In this document: positions 52,242 to 60,680 of the stretch, one piece after another | How the letters are laid out: each line of letters begins with the position of its first letter | How positions within the stretch are numbered: position 1 is the first letter of the stretch | DNA from: Micromonospora yasonensis | Lineage (GTDB): Bacteria > Actinomycetota > Actinomycetes > Mycobacteriales > Micromonosporaceae | Length of the DNA stretch: 64,000 bases | Reading direction: 5' to 3' | NCBI RefSeq assembly: GCF_026013475.1 | Contig: NZ_JAPDPH010000006.1 | Span: forward strand, 1 to 64,000 | Position numbers and translations under genes: made by a program | Notes under the pieces: model-generated | Told to the model about the DNA's origin: nothing | Seen by the model: the letters and a program-made list of their open reading frames with translations, nothing else | Database searches by the model: none

Positions 52242-53360
52242 TTAGTTCGCTTGCGGCAGCGCGCGCAGGACCGTCAGGGTCATGCTGTTGTTCGGGTAGG
52301 ACACCCGGAACAGGTAACCGCCCGCGCTCAGGACCCGGTTCTCGGGCAGCGCGTGGAAGCTGCCGTTGATCGAGCTGCCGCTCATGATCGTCAGCACGGT
52401 GCCCGGGGTCAGCGATCCGCGTACGTCCAGGTCCAGCTCGCCGGCGAGCGCCAGCTCACCCACGGCGCGGACGCTGGTGCAGTCGTGGTCGCCCAGATGG
52501 TCACGGCGAGGCGACCCTGCTGGCCGACGTTCACGTTCCCGCCGACGCTCAGCACGTTGCCAGCGGTGACGGGCACGTCGGTGATCTGCGCCGCCTCCTC
52601 CGACGTCAGGCCGGGCTGCAGCACGCCCCCGGTGACGTTGATGCTGCCCGCCACGCTGCCGCTGCCGCCGAGCGTCCCGCCGCATACGTCGATCGCGCCG
52701 GCGTGCGAGCCGATGATCGACAGCTTGCCGGCCTCGACGCTGCTCGTGCCGTGCCAGGTGTTGTTGCCCGTGAGGAACAGCGTGCCGCCGCCCTGCTTGG
52801 TGAGGCTGCCCTCGTAGACGCGGGCATTGCGGGCCTGCTCGCGCCGCATCCCGATGGCGTAGTCGGACTTGTCGACGTCGCTCGCGTCGGCGGGCAGGCC
52901 GTTCGTCCACCCCTTGGCGGCCTTGGTGGCCGCCCAGGCGGCCGCCTCGGCGACGTCCTCCTGCTGGCGCGCCCGGATCGCGACGTCGGAGATGTCGTTC
53001 GACCAGACGTCATTCTGTCCCTGCAGGTCAGCCACGAACGGCCCCAGGAACTGCCCCGGGCCCTTCATGGCCTCACGCAGGCTGACCGTGTGCCAGCCGT
53101 TGCGGCTGTCGGGCACCTGCACGATCTGGCCCCGGGTGGGGTTCAGCACGGCGCTGCCCGCCGCGTCGCTGACGGGGCTCGGGCACACCGTTGACGACCG
53201 ACACGGTCGTGCTGTTGATGCCGTTGCTCGGCGCCGTCACGCAGGACCACTTCGCCACACCGCACTGGTTGAAGGTCTGCTGGCCGGGGACCAGGACCGA
53301 CCCGTCGGGGTTGAACGTGCGCCCCACCGTGGGGTCAGCTTCGCCGCCTTGTCACGCCGG
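52242..53360 (-). pseudogene. Remnant of an S8 protease with autotransporter-type beta repeat domain
   Basis: Only the C-terminal part survives, split over three frames. Frame A (about 53360-53170) ends NSTTVSVVNGVPEP. An extra base then shifts to frame B (VSDAAGSAVLNPTRG..., LREAMKGPGQFLGPFVADLQ, VWSNDISDVAIRARQQED, GGTLFLTGNNTWHGTSSVEAGKL). A second shift near 52470-52490 leads to GELALAGELDLDVRGSL and the stop. GNNT.G.T.V.AG is the autotransporter-associated repeat found after some subtilases. Catalytic motifs are absent. The 5' side ends abruptly next to the glycosidase promoter. Confidence 0.7.
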
Positions 53361-53444
53361 TACCGAGGTCGATGTCGGGTTGCGCCGCATCTGTGCCTGC
53401 ACGAGGCTGAGCGGGACTCGTCAGCGCATCCCGAGGGGGACCGC

Positions 53445-56096
53445 ATGATCGACTCCATCCGCCGGATCAGTCCACCATGGAGGCGCCCGCGGGCCCGGGC
53501 CGCCGCCATCGCGTTGGCCTCCGGCACCGCTCTCGCGTTATGCGTCACCGTTGCACCGGCATCGGCCGCGCGGACCGGACTCGCCCCGAGCCGCGATGTC
53601 GTCGCCACTGGCAGCGGCGGCGCGGAACTGTCCGAGAAGACCCAGTTGAGCAATCGCCGCTTCGTCGTCACCGGCGACCGCGCCTACGAGGTCGGCGCGG
53701 CGGACGGCACGTACCCCGGCACCGGCTGGCACATCCGGGGCGAAATGGGGGGCTTCTGGTCGCCACCGATCAAGCTGCTCGATGGCCTGTGGTTTGCCGT
53801 GGACGGCAAGTGGTTGAAGACCACCACGTTCACCAGCGGCCAGGGGTACACCCGGATGGACATGGTGGCCGGCAACGGCGCCACCGTCCGGCGACTCGAC
53901 GTGGTACCCGACGGTGGCCGGGCCACGCTCGTCGGTCTGAACCTCCCCGGCGCGGCGGGCGGCGGCACCTCGCAGGTGAAGCTGACCGTCCACGCACACT
54001 CTGAGCTGTTGTCCGCGTACCCGTGGGGCTGGACGTCGCCGAGCCAGGCGCAGTTCAACCTGCCGGACTCCGGCTCCTTCGACGGGCGCAACCTGGTGTT
54101 CCGGGACAACGGCACCCCGCCGGTGCCGGACGCGCCGGCGCACGACTGGGCGGCGATGGTTGGCAGCACGCTGACGCCCTCGGCCGCCACCCTCGGTCCC
54201 GGGTTCCGGGGGCCACAGGGCGACGTCGTCTGCGGCGACCCCCAGCCGGCCGTCTGCGACGACGGACCGTACGGCAAGGGCACCGGCGGCGAGTTGACGT
54301 ACCCGGTGACCGTGCCGGCCGGTGGCCGCACGGTGTGGTTCGCGGTCGCCGGATCCGACGCGGGCCCGACCGCAGCGCAGGCCGAGTTGACGCAGGCCCT
54401 GCGCGACCCGGCCGGCGCCGCCGCCGCGAAGCTGGCCGCGCGGCAGACGCTCGCGGCGCAGAGCAAGGTGGATCTGCCGGGCGACCCGATGCTGGCGCGC
54501 AGCGTCGAGTGGTCCAAGCAGAACGTGGCGGACTCGGTCCAGGAGTCCCGCAACCTGAGGGTGTTCCCCAGCAACGAGGGCCGGCAGTACCCGCCGCCGT
54601 CCGGGACCGTCGCGGTGGCCCGGTGGCTGGGTGCCGGCTGGCCGGACTACCCGTGGCTGTTCGCCACGGACGGGGAGTACAGCGCGTTCCCCGCCGTGGC
54701 GGCAGGGCAGTTCGACGTCGTCAAGAGCCACCTGACGGCGCTGCGTGACGTCAGCGACATCGCCAACCACCGCTCCGGCAAGGTGGTCCACGAGGTCACC
54801 CCGGACGGTCAGGTGTACTACGGCGCCAACGCCGACCCCGGAAACACCGACGAGACGGTGAAGTTCCCCAGCGCGGTCGCGCTGGTGTGGCGGTGGACCG
54901 GCGACAACGCCTTCCGCGACCGGATGTACGACTTCGCGGTGCGCAACATGCGCTACGCCGTGGCGCTGGACGACGACGGCGACGGCTGGCCGGAGGGCTC
55001 CGGCAACGTGGAGCGCGCCGGCATGGGCCAGGAGAAGCTCGACGTCGCGGTGTACACCATCCGCGGCCTGCTCGACCTGGCCGACCTGGCCGCCGCCAAG
55101 AACGACGCCGCCACGGCCGCCTGGGCCACCGAACAGGCACGGCACCGCCTGAAGATCTTCGAGAAGGCCTGGTGGTACGGGGGCGATGCCAAGGGCTACG
55201 CCGACTCGCTGTCCGATCCGGGCGACGTCAAGCTGTTCCAGCGGTACTGGACCGGCGTCACGCCGATGGAGGCTGTGCTGCCCGGCCGGTCGGGCGGACC
55301 CGGTCAGATCGCCGGACCGACCGTTCCGGGAAACCCGCTCGCGGCCACCGACCATGCCGAGACCGGGCTGGCCCAGCGGGAACGTGACTGCTACACCGGC
55401 GAGTTCGGCCTGTACCACACCGGCACCGGACCGACCAGCGACCCGGCCGGCAACAAGGGGCCGTCCTGCGACAGCGTGGTCTCCTCCATGCAGTCCGAAC
55501 GGAACATCTTCACGCTGGGCGCCGCCGTCATGGCAGTGGCGGAGGGCAACTACGGCCGGCTGACCCAGCAGCGGCACTACACGAACGCCAACGCGCGTAC
55601 CCAACTCGACCCGACGGTGTGGGAGATGCCCGGTGCCATGCCGGAGATCTCTCCGTCGCCCGACTTCGGGTCGAACATGCAGCACGACTTCCTCAGCCGA
55701 TCGAGCGTGCTGCAGACCTGGGGCTCGTACGGCACCCTCTGGCCAGTGATCAACCAGCAACTCGGCGTCGCCCCCGACATCGGGCGGGGCCAGTTGTCGG
55801 TGGTTCCGCAGTTGCCGCCCGGCCAGCACCACATCTCCGGCAGCAACATCAGGGTCGGTACCGGGCACGTGGACGTGACCGAGACGCGTAGCGGTTCGAG
55901 TCTGCAGGTCACGGTGGATGCCGCCGTGCCCTGTCAGCTGACCCTCGGCGCGGTGCTACCGTCCGGCACGACCGTGGCGAAGGTCCAGCTCGACGGGCGC
56001 AACGCCAGCTACCACACCGTGCAGACCGACCGTGGCGTCCAGGTGGTCGTGGACGCCAGCAGCGGGAAGCACACCCTGACCATCACGCTGAAGTAG
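53445..56096 (+). CDS. Secreted six-hairpin glycosidase-type protein
   Basis: The 883-aa protein has a signal peptide (RARAAAIALASGTALALCVTVAPASA, ending about residue 42). The N-terminal beta-sandwich domain spans to about 300 (FVVTGDRAYEVGAADGTYPG, HSELLSAYPWGWTSP). An (alpha/alpha)6 domain (about 350-790) contains GWPDYPWLFATDGEYSAFP, ALDDDGDGWPEGSGNVERAG and ETGLAQRERDCYTGEFGLYH, as in glycogen-debranching/GH63-like folds. The C-terminal beta domain ends LTITLK. Glu and Asp of the toroid pocket are present, but the substrate is unknown. A GAGGGGG site precedes the ATG and a 14-bp terminator follows. It replaces or postdates the truncated subtilase upstream. Confidence 0.8.
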   Translation: MIDSIRRISPPWRRPRARAAAIALASGTALALCVTVAPASAARTGLAPSRDVVATGSGGAELSEKTQLSNRRFVVTGDRAYEVGAADGTYPGTGWHIRGEMGGFWSPPIKLLDGLWFAVDGKWLKTTTFTSGQGYTRMDMVAGNGATVRRLDVVPDGGRATLVGLNLPGAAGGGTSQVKLTVHAHSELLSAYPWGWTSPSQAQFNLPDSGSFDGRNLVFRDNGTPPVPDAPAHDWAAMVGSTLTPSAATLGPGFRGPQGDVVCGDPQPAVCDDGPYGKGTGGELTYPVTVPAGGRTVWFAVAGSDAGPTAAQAELTQALRDPAGAAAAKLAARQTLAAQSKVDLPGDPMLARSVEWSKQNVADSVQESRNLRVFPSNEGRQYPPPSGTVAVARWLGAGWPDYPWLFATDGEYSAFPAVAAGQFDVVKSHLTALRDVSDIANHRSGKVVHEVTPDGQVYYGANADPGNTDETVKFPSAVALVWRWTGDNAFRDRMYDFAVRNMRYAVALDDDGDGWPEGSGNVERAGMGQEKLDVAVYTIRGLLDLADLAAAKNDAATAAWATEQARHRLKIFEKAWWYGGDAKGYADSLSDPGDVKLFQRYWTGVTPMEAVLPGRSGGPGQIAGPTVPGNPLAATDHAETGLAQRERDCYTGEFGLYHTGTGPTSDPAGNKGPSCDSVVSSMQSERNIFTLGAAVMAVAEGNYGRLTQQRHYTNANARTQLDPTVWEMPGAMPEISPSPDFGSNMQHDFLSRSSVLQTWGSYGTLWPVINQQLGVAPDIGRGQLSVVPQLPPGQHHISGSNIRVGTGHVDVTETRSGSSLQVTVDAAVPCQLTLGAVLPSGTTVAKVQLDGRNASYHTVQTDRGVQVVVDASSGKHTLTITLK

Positions 56097-56100
56097 TCGA

Positions 56101-56131
56101 CGACGGCAGGCCCGCAACGGGCCTGCCGTCG
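56101..56131 (+). terminator. 14-bp perfect hairpin after the glycosidase gene
   Basis: CGACGGCAGGCCCG (56101-56114) pairs exactly with 56118-56131 around CAA; outer bases extend the pairing with a 3-nt bulge. It starts 4 bp after the stop codon. Confidence 0.88.
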
Positions 56132-56471
56132 ACTACCACACCACCGAGGGCCGCTCCTGGCGCCTCTGGCTCTCCACCCGGCAGCGCACGGGCCGCCCGC
56201 CTGCCCACACCCGGCACAATGCCCGCCACCGCTGCCGGCGAGGACCCCGATGCGGCCGACGCCTCCGCCCGGGCCCGGCCAGTGAGCTGGTCCTGGCCTT
56301 TTGCGGCCGTATTCCGGTGGACTCCCTGAAGCTCGGCGGTGACCGACGTGTTCGACCTGCTTATCGCCGGGGAACCGGATGAGTAGGACGTAATGGTGCG
56401 CCACGCCAGCCCTAGCCACCGACGGACGGGTGCCTGGGTGGCCGCCTGGCCGATCGGGGGAAGATGGGTGG
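56132..56471. other. Intergenic region, no gene recognised
   Basis: This 340-bp stretch lies between the terminator and the second TrmB/LuxR-type regulator. No ORF with coding character, repeat or RNA was seen; it must contain the regulator promoter. Confidence 0.4.
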
Positions 56472-57464
56472 GTGCTCGAGTCGATCGGTGTCCGCCCCGA
56501 GGACGAGAGGGTCTATCGCGAACTCCTGTCTCGCCCCGAGGCATCGCAGCGCGACCTCGCCGCAGCACTCGACCGTGGCGCGGCCGAGGTGGGCCGCTCG
56601 CTGACCAGGCTCGAGGAGCTGGGTCTGGTGCACCGGCTGCCCGGCCAGCCCGCCAGGATGCGTGCGGCGCGGCCGGACGTGGCCGTCGACGCGCTGGTCG
56701 ACCGACGCCGCGAAGAGCTGGCGCGCACGCAGCTCGCCGCGCGCGCCCTGCTCGCCGAGATGCCCGCCGAGGAGCGGTACCGCCCGGAGGAGATCATCGA
56801 GGTGCTGGTCGGCCGGGCAGCGATCGCTGCCCGGTTCGAGCAACTGCTCAGCACCACCCGGCACGAGCTCATGGTGCTCGATCGCCCGCCGTACGTCGCC
56901 GATCCCCGGCGGTCGGACAACTCGGTCCGCCGGCTCCTGCGCGCGAAGGTGCGGGTGCGCGGCATCTACGCCCCGGAGGCGTTGGAGCTGCCGGGTGCGC
57001 TCGAGGAGGTCCAGGACGCTGCCGGCGTGGGTGAGCAGTCCCGGGTGCACAACGGCCTCCCGATGAAGCTGGCGATAGGCGACCGCCGGTTGGCGATCCT
57101 GCCGGTTGGCGCGCAGAGCGCCGACGCGGCGGTCTGTATCCGGCCTTCGACCCTGCTCGACGCGCTGGTCCAGCTCTTCGAGCTGCTCTGGGCGCAGGCG
57201 ACGCCGATCGTCGCACCGGCACAGGAGGGCAGGTTCAGCGATCGCCAGCTCGCCGCGCTGCTCGCCTCAGGCGCGAAGGACGACGCGGTCGCCCGGCGGC
57301 TGGGCGCCAGCACCCGCACGCTCAGCCGCCGGATCGCCGAGCTGATGGACCACCTGCACGTCCGCACGCGCTTTCAGGCGGGCGTACAGGCGGTCCGGCT
57401 CGGTTGGCTCGACAGCTCAGTGCACGACGTCGAAGGCCCGGACGATCGTCTGGTCGACCGTTGA
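56472..57464 (+). CDS. TrmB/LuxR-type regulator, paralog of 28681-29667
   Basis: The 330-aa protein has the same order as its paralog: an N-terminal HTH (SIGVRPEDERVYRELLSRPEAS... LTRLEELGLVHRL), a middle domain (EEIIEVLVGRAAIAARFEQLL; HELMVLDRPPY; MKLAIGDRRLAILPVG), and a C-terminal LuxR-type HTH (ASGAKDDAVARRLGASTRTLSRRIAELM). GTG 56472 aligns the N-terminus with the paralog (VLESIGVRPED / MLDALGLSPED). Its last 48 bp overlap the 3' end of the convergent secreted-protein gene. It presumably regulates that gene, as proposed for the other pair. Confidence 0.8.
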   Translation: MLESIGVRPEDERVYRELLSRPEASQRDLAAALDRGAAEVGRSLTRLEELGLVHRLPGQPARMRAARPDVAVDALVDRRREELARTQLAARALLAEMPAEERYRPEEIIEVLVGRAAIAARFEQLLSTTRHELMVLDRPPYVADPRRSDNSVRRLLRAKVRVRGIYAPEALELPGALEEVQDAAGVGEQSRVHNGLPMKLAIGDRRLAILPVGAQSADAAVCIRPSTLLDALVQLFELLWAQATPIVAPAQEGRFSDRQLAALLASGAKDDAVARRLGASTRTLSRRIAELMDHLHVRTRFQAGVQAVRLGWLDSSVHDVEGPDDRLVDR

Positions 57465-59798
57465 GCCGTCGGTGTCCTCCGCGTGCAGCCGCAGCGACAC
57501 CAGGCCGCTGCCCGCCGGCAGCTCGACGCGCCAGCCGTTCGTACCGCGGGTGACGGCCGCCGGTTGCCAGGTCGCACCGTCGTCGTACGACGCGTCGACG
57601 CTCGGTTCGCCGATCGGCGTGGACGGTACGCCGTCAGGGTGCCGCAGCCGCAGGTCGAACGCCACTCGCCCCTGGAGGTCGGCGCGGACCCGATTGTGCA
57701 GGTCGACGCCGACGTCGTAGTCCGGCAGCAGCAGCGGCTGGGTCTGCGCCGCTCCCCCGGCGGTCGTCGTCGACGGGAAGCTCCAGGCGGTGTCGGTGTG
57801 TGTCGACAGCTCGTTCCACGCCTGCGGGTTGTCCGCAGTGAACGAGATCGAGACACGAGACTCGCCGGCGGGAAGCCGGACCGTGCCGGAGGGGAGGTTG
57901 TCGGTCTCCCTGACCAGGGCGCCGTCGGCCCTGATCTCGAGATGGGTGTGCACCCCACTCGGGTGGGTGTACTCCGTTCCGTGGTTTCCGTCCGCGTCGG
58001 TGAAGCCGTCAACGGCCACGCGCAGCTGATCACCGGCGCGCTGGACGGGCAGGGCGGGATTGGGGGCCGCCGCGATCGGTGCCCGGCCGAAGGGCAGCTG
58101 GTCCTGTTCGCGGTCCGAATACGCCTGGCGCCCAGGCATGGTCAGGTTCATCGGCAGCACTGGCGCCTTGGGGAACATCGCGTTGTAGGAGGACTCCGGA
58201 GCGAACTGGGCGTAGCTCCATGCCGTGTCGGGGTCGGGGATGCGGTACTCGGTGCGCGTACGCGGCCCGCCCGCGAGGGGGAACACCGTGGAGACGACGA
58301 ACGAGTTGCCGGGCTGCCACGGGTACGCCGCCTCGGAGAACGTCGAGGGAAGCGTCGGCTGCCCGTACACCTGACGCACCTGAGTGGCGAGCTGCTCGGG
58401 CAGGGCAACGTAAGTGGGGTCCTCGGGGATCCGGTTCTTCTCCTTCAGGTAGAGGTCGTAGACATAGGGGCTGGCCGGCTCTCCGTCGACGGTCACCATG
58501 GCTCCCTTAGGGAGGTGGGCGAGTGCGAGACCCTCCGCCCGGTCCAGCCGGATCGTCGGCACCTGCAGCTTGACCCCGGTGCCGCCCGGGTCGCTGATGT
58601 CACCGGGGCCGTCGTTGCGGATCACGACCACGCCAGCACCGTGTGCGGCGGCGTTGTTGGACTGTTCCGCGATCGACATGTCGGCGGAGTGCGTGACCAG
58701 CGCCAGCGCGCCGTGCAGTTGCTGGCCGGCGAGATCGGCCGCCGTGGCGTGGCCGACGTTCACCACGGGGAGGTGGGACCGGCCGTTGACGACCGGGAAG
58801 TCCGAGAAGACGTCGGAGAACCAGGTCCGGTCGACGTACTCGGGGTGGAGGGTCGGCGCGGTCGGCGCGGACAGGGTGATGTCGGGCGCCTCCAGCCGGA
58901 CCCGGGTGCGCGCCTGGAACGTCCCGATGGACACCGGCGGCGTGGGCTGCAGGTAGAAGTGCTGGTCGAGGAGGTATGCCGGGCGCATGTCCAGGTGGAC
59001 CGCGGACCCGTTCGCGGCGGTGCGGTCGTAGCCGATGAGGATCGCGCCCTGCGGCGGCACCTTGGTGCTGCGCCCCGGGGTCTTGATCGTGAGCTGCCGG
59101 GCGTCGCGGGCGTCGAACGCGAAGGTCCGCTCACCGCTCACCGTCGTCTCCGGCTCGCCCACGAGCGAAATGTTTTGGAAGGTGCGGCTGCTTCCGATGG
59201 TCGGCTGCTCGGCGGGCAGGGTGGTGATGAACGCCATCACCGAGTAAGCGCCGGGCGGTACGAGCACGCAGGTGGTCCGGGCGAAGGTGGCTGCGGAGCA
59301 CTCGTCGCCCGGAGCCGGGTCGGTGACCAACTGTCGGGTCCACGTTGCGCCGTGCTCGAGGTCGAACACGGTGATGTAGGCCTGGGCGGTCCGGCCGTCC
59401 CGGCCCACTGCGGAGAAGCGCAGCGGCACGGGGTCGGCAGCGGCGGCGTTCAGAAGGGCGGCGCGGCCCTCGATCACGGTCGGCGTGCTGGCGGCATCGG
59501 TCGTCTGGACGGTCGTGCCAGTCTTGCTCGTCGCGACGACGAGGCCCGGAGTCACACCGTCGGCGTCGGGCAGCGCGGCGAGCGAGGTGGCGCCGGTGTC
59601 TCCGAGCGGCGTCAGGGCGACCTCGGCTCCGCCGCCCACGGAGACGACCCGCTCGGCCGACGCCGGGACGTGGCCGGCGGTGGAGGTCGCCGCGTTCGCC
59701 GCGGACCACGGCGCGGCGGTGAGCAGGCCGACCACGACGGCGAGCGAGGTGACGGAGGCGGTGCTCGTCCGGTGCAGGGCCGAGAGTGGCATGGTCAT
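57417..59798 (-). CDS. Secreted protein related to S8-protease accessory domains, no protease domain
   Basis: The 793-aa protein has a signal peptide (TSTASVTSLAVVVGLLTAAPWSAANA). No subtilisin motifs are present. It has beta domains, a PA-like insert (LHGALALVTHSADMSIAEQSNNAAAHGAGVVVIRNDG) and a C-terminus that parallels the protease at 29805: WNELSTHTDTAWSFPS against the protease's WRLSTRTHTEWDF, and DASYDDGATWQPAAVT against EVSYDDGATWQQVTLS. ATG 59798 has GGGAG 4 nt upstream. It may bind or block substrates or proteases, or be a matrix protein (inference). Confidence 0.72.
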   Translation of the reverse strand: MTMPLSALHRTSTASVTSLAVVVGLLTAAPWSAANAATSTAGHVPASAERVVSVGGGAEVALTPLGDTGATSLAALPDADGVTPGLVVATSKTGTTVQTTDAASTPTVIEGRAALLNAAAADPVPLRFSAVGRDGRTAQAYITVFDLEHGATWTRQLVTDPAPGDECSAATFARTTCVLVPPGAYSVMAFITTLPAEQPTIGSSRTFQNISLVGEPETTVSGERTFAFDARDARQLTIKTPGRSTKVPPQGAILIGYDRTAANGSAVHLDMRPAYLLDQHFYLQPTPPVSIGTFQARTRVRLEAPDITLSAPTAPTLHPEYVDRTWFSDVFSDFPVVNGRSHLPVVNVGHATAADLAGQQLHGALALVTHSADMSIAEQSNNAAAHGAGVVVIRNDGPGDISDPGGTGVKLQVPTIRLDRAEGLALAHLPKGAMVTVDGEPASPYVYDLYLKEKNRIPEDPTYVALPEQLATQVRQVYGQPTLPSTFSEAAYPWQPGNSFVVSTVFPLAGGPRTRTEYRIPDPDTAWSYAQFAPESSYNAMFPKAPVLPMNLTMPGRQAYSDREQDQLPFGRAPIAAAPNPALPVQRAGDQLRVAVDGFTDADGNHGTEYTHPSGVHTHLEIRADGALVRETDNLPSGTVRLPAGESRVSISFTADNPQAWNELSTHTDTAWSFPSTTTAGGAAQTQPLLLPDYDVGVDLHNRVRADLQGRVAFDLRLRHPDGVPSTPIGEPSVDASYDDGATWQPAAVTRGTNGWRVELPAGSGLVSLRLHAEDTDGSTVDQTIVRAFDVVH

Positions 59799-60359
59799 GG
59801 GACTCCCATGGTCAGAGGGGCATTCCCCTTTCATAGTCGAGCCGTGGCGGTGGCGGACAGCATGATCGCTGGCGACTACTGGACATGGCGACCGTGCGCC
59901 ATCGGCTGGTCCGGCTCGACCTAACCGGTCCGGAGTGATCACGCTCCGATCCATAGGTCGTCAAGCGGGTGATCGACATCGCCCTTGGCCCGCAGCGCGG
60001 CGAGGGCGTTCGCCTAGTGCTGGCGCTCCTTGTCCGGGCGGGCACGCTCGCGTGCGATCTCCTGCCGCACCCGCCGCTCGTCGCGGCCGGGCTGGCCAGC
60101 TTGCTGCAGCGTGATCCAGACGATGCCGTATCGCCGTGGCAGACAGCATGTGAGGAGGAATGGGGTGCGCTCGACGTTCGCGTCTTGCCGAAGAAGGGGA
60201 AGACGTCTCGTTCCGCGGCTGCGTCCGTAGGCCGATGCACATCATTCTGGGCCGACGATGTGTATCGCCGCTCGCGCCGCGGCAGCGCTGCCAAGAACGG
60301 TTTCAGTCCGCAGCAGACAAACAAGGAGAACGATCCCACTTTAACGTATATCGCACTGG
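59799..60359. other. Non-coding stretch with a possible broken ORF
   Basis: No intact gene is seen. On the - strand (about 60150 down to 59939) one frame reads GIVWITLQQAGQPGRDERR, then REIARERARPDKERQH-type sequence, an in-frame TAG, and ANALAALRAKGDVDHPLDD, WIGA and a TGA. A single Tyr-to-stop change would explain it, so it may be the decayed tail of a gene. AT-rich TTTAACGTATATC near 60340-60352 may belong to the promoter of the rifampin-resistance transcript. Confidence 0.3.
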
Positions 60360-60391
60360 GGGGCTTGCCGCAAGGCCCGGGGCTTGCCGCA
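60360..60391 (+). promoter_or_regulatory. Rifamycin-associated element (RAE) plus truncated second copy
   Basis: GGGGCTTGCCGCAAGGCCC at 60360-60378 is an exact match to the published 19-bp RAE consensus (GGGGCTTGCCGCAAGSCCC), an inducible element found upstream of rifamycin-inactivating genes in actinomycetes. The first 13 bases are repeated immediately after it (60379-60391), giving a full and a partial site in tandem with 19-bp spacing. The rph start is 303 bp downstream. Confidence 0.9.
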
Positions 60392-60680
60392 GAATCGTCG
60401 GCCGGACCCAAAACGGGGGACGGATTTGAGGCACGACGTGCGTGTGTGGGCGGCGCGGCGACGTCGAGCCGCTGGTCGCGTTCGGGGTGCGGTTGCGGCC
60501 GATCGGCGCGGGGATGTGGGTGTGTGCGCAGCCGGAATGGGCGGAGCGGCCAGCCGATGGTCACAGGGGAAGGCAGGGAGAGATGAGGACGACCTCAGCA
60601 GGTTCGACGGAGCTCGAGACGTCGGTGATCCGCGCGGTCAGTGGAGTGCGGCGGACGACGGCTGCCTTGGAGGTATCGCG
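60392..60680 (+). promoter_or_regulatory. Leader between RAE and rph
   Basis: This 289-bp stretch lies between the RAE and the GTG of rph. It contains no supported gene; the frame open from 60384 to rph is GC-biased and without a homologous product. The ribosome site TTGGAGGT (60667-60674) lies 7 nt before the start. The transcript start is not evident by eye. Confidence 0.45.

Noticed and set aside
53538..55868. 776-codon open frame on the - strand
   Set aside because: Antisense of the six-hairpin glycosidase; no start signals or motifs.
53445..56096. Calling the glycosidase a glycogen-debranching enzyme
   Set aside because: It is exported and the match is to the six-hairpin fold in general; specificity cannot be read from the sequence.
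57483..59924. 813-codon open frame on the + strand
   Set aside because: Antisense to the secreted protein at 57417-59798, which has a proper signal peptide and paralogous domains.
60384..60680. N-terminal extension of rph in the same open frame
   Set aside because: The upstream residues are not part of the family; GTG 60681 has a good ribosome site and gives the normal 865-aa length, and the extension would begin inside the second RAE copy.
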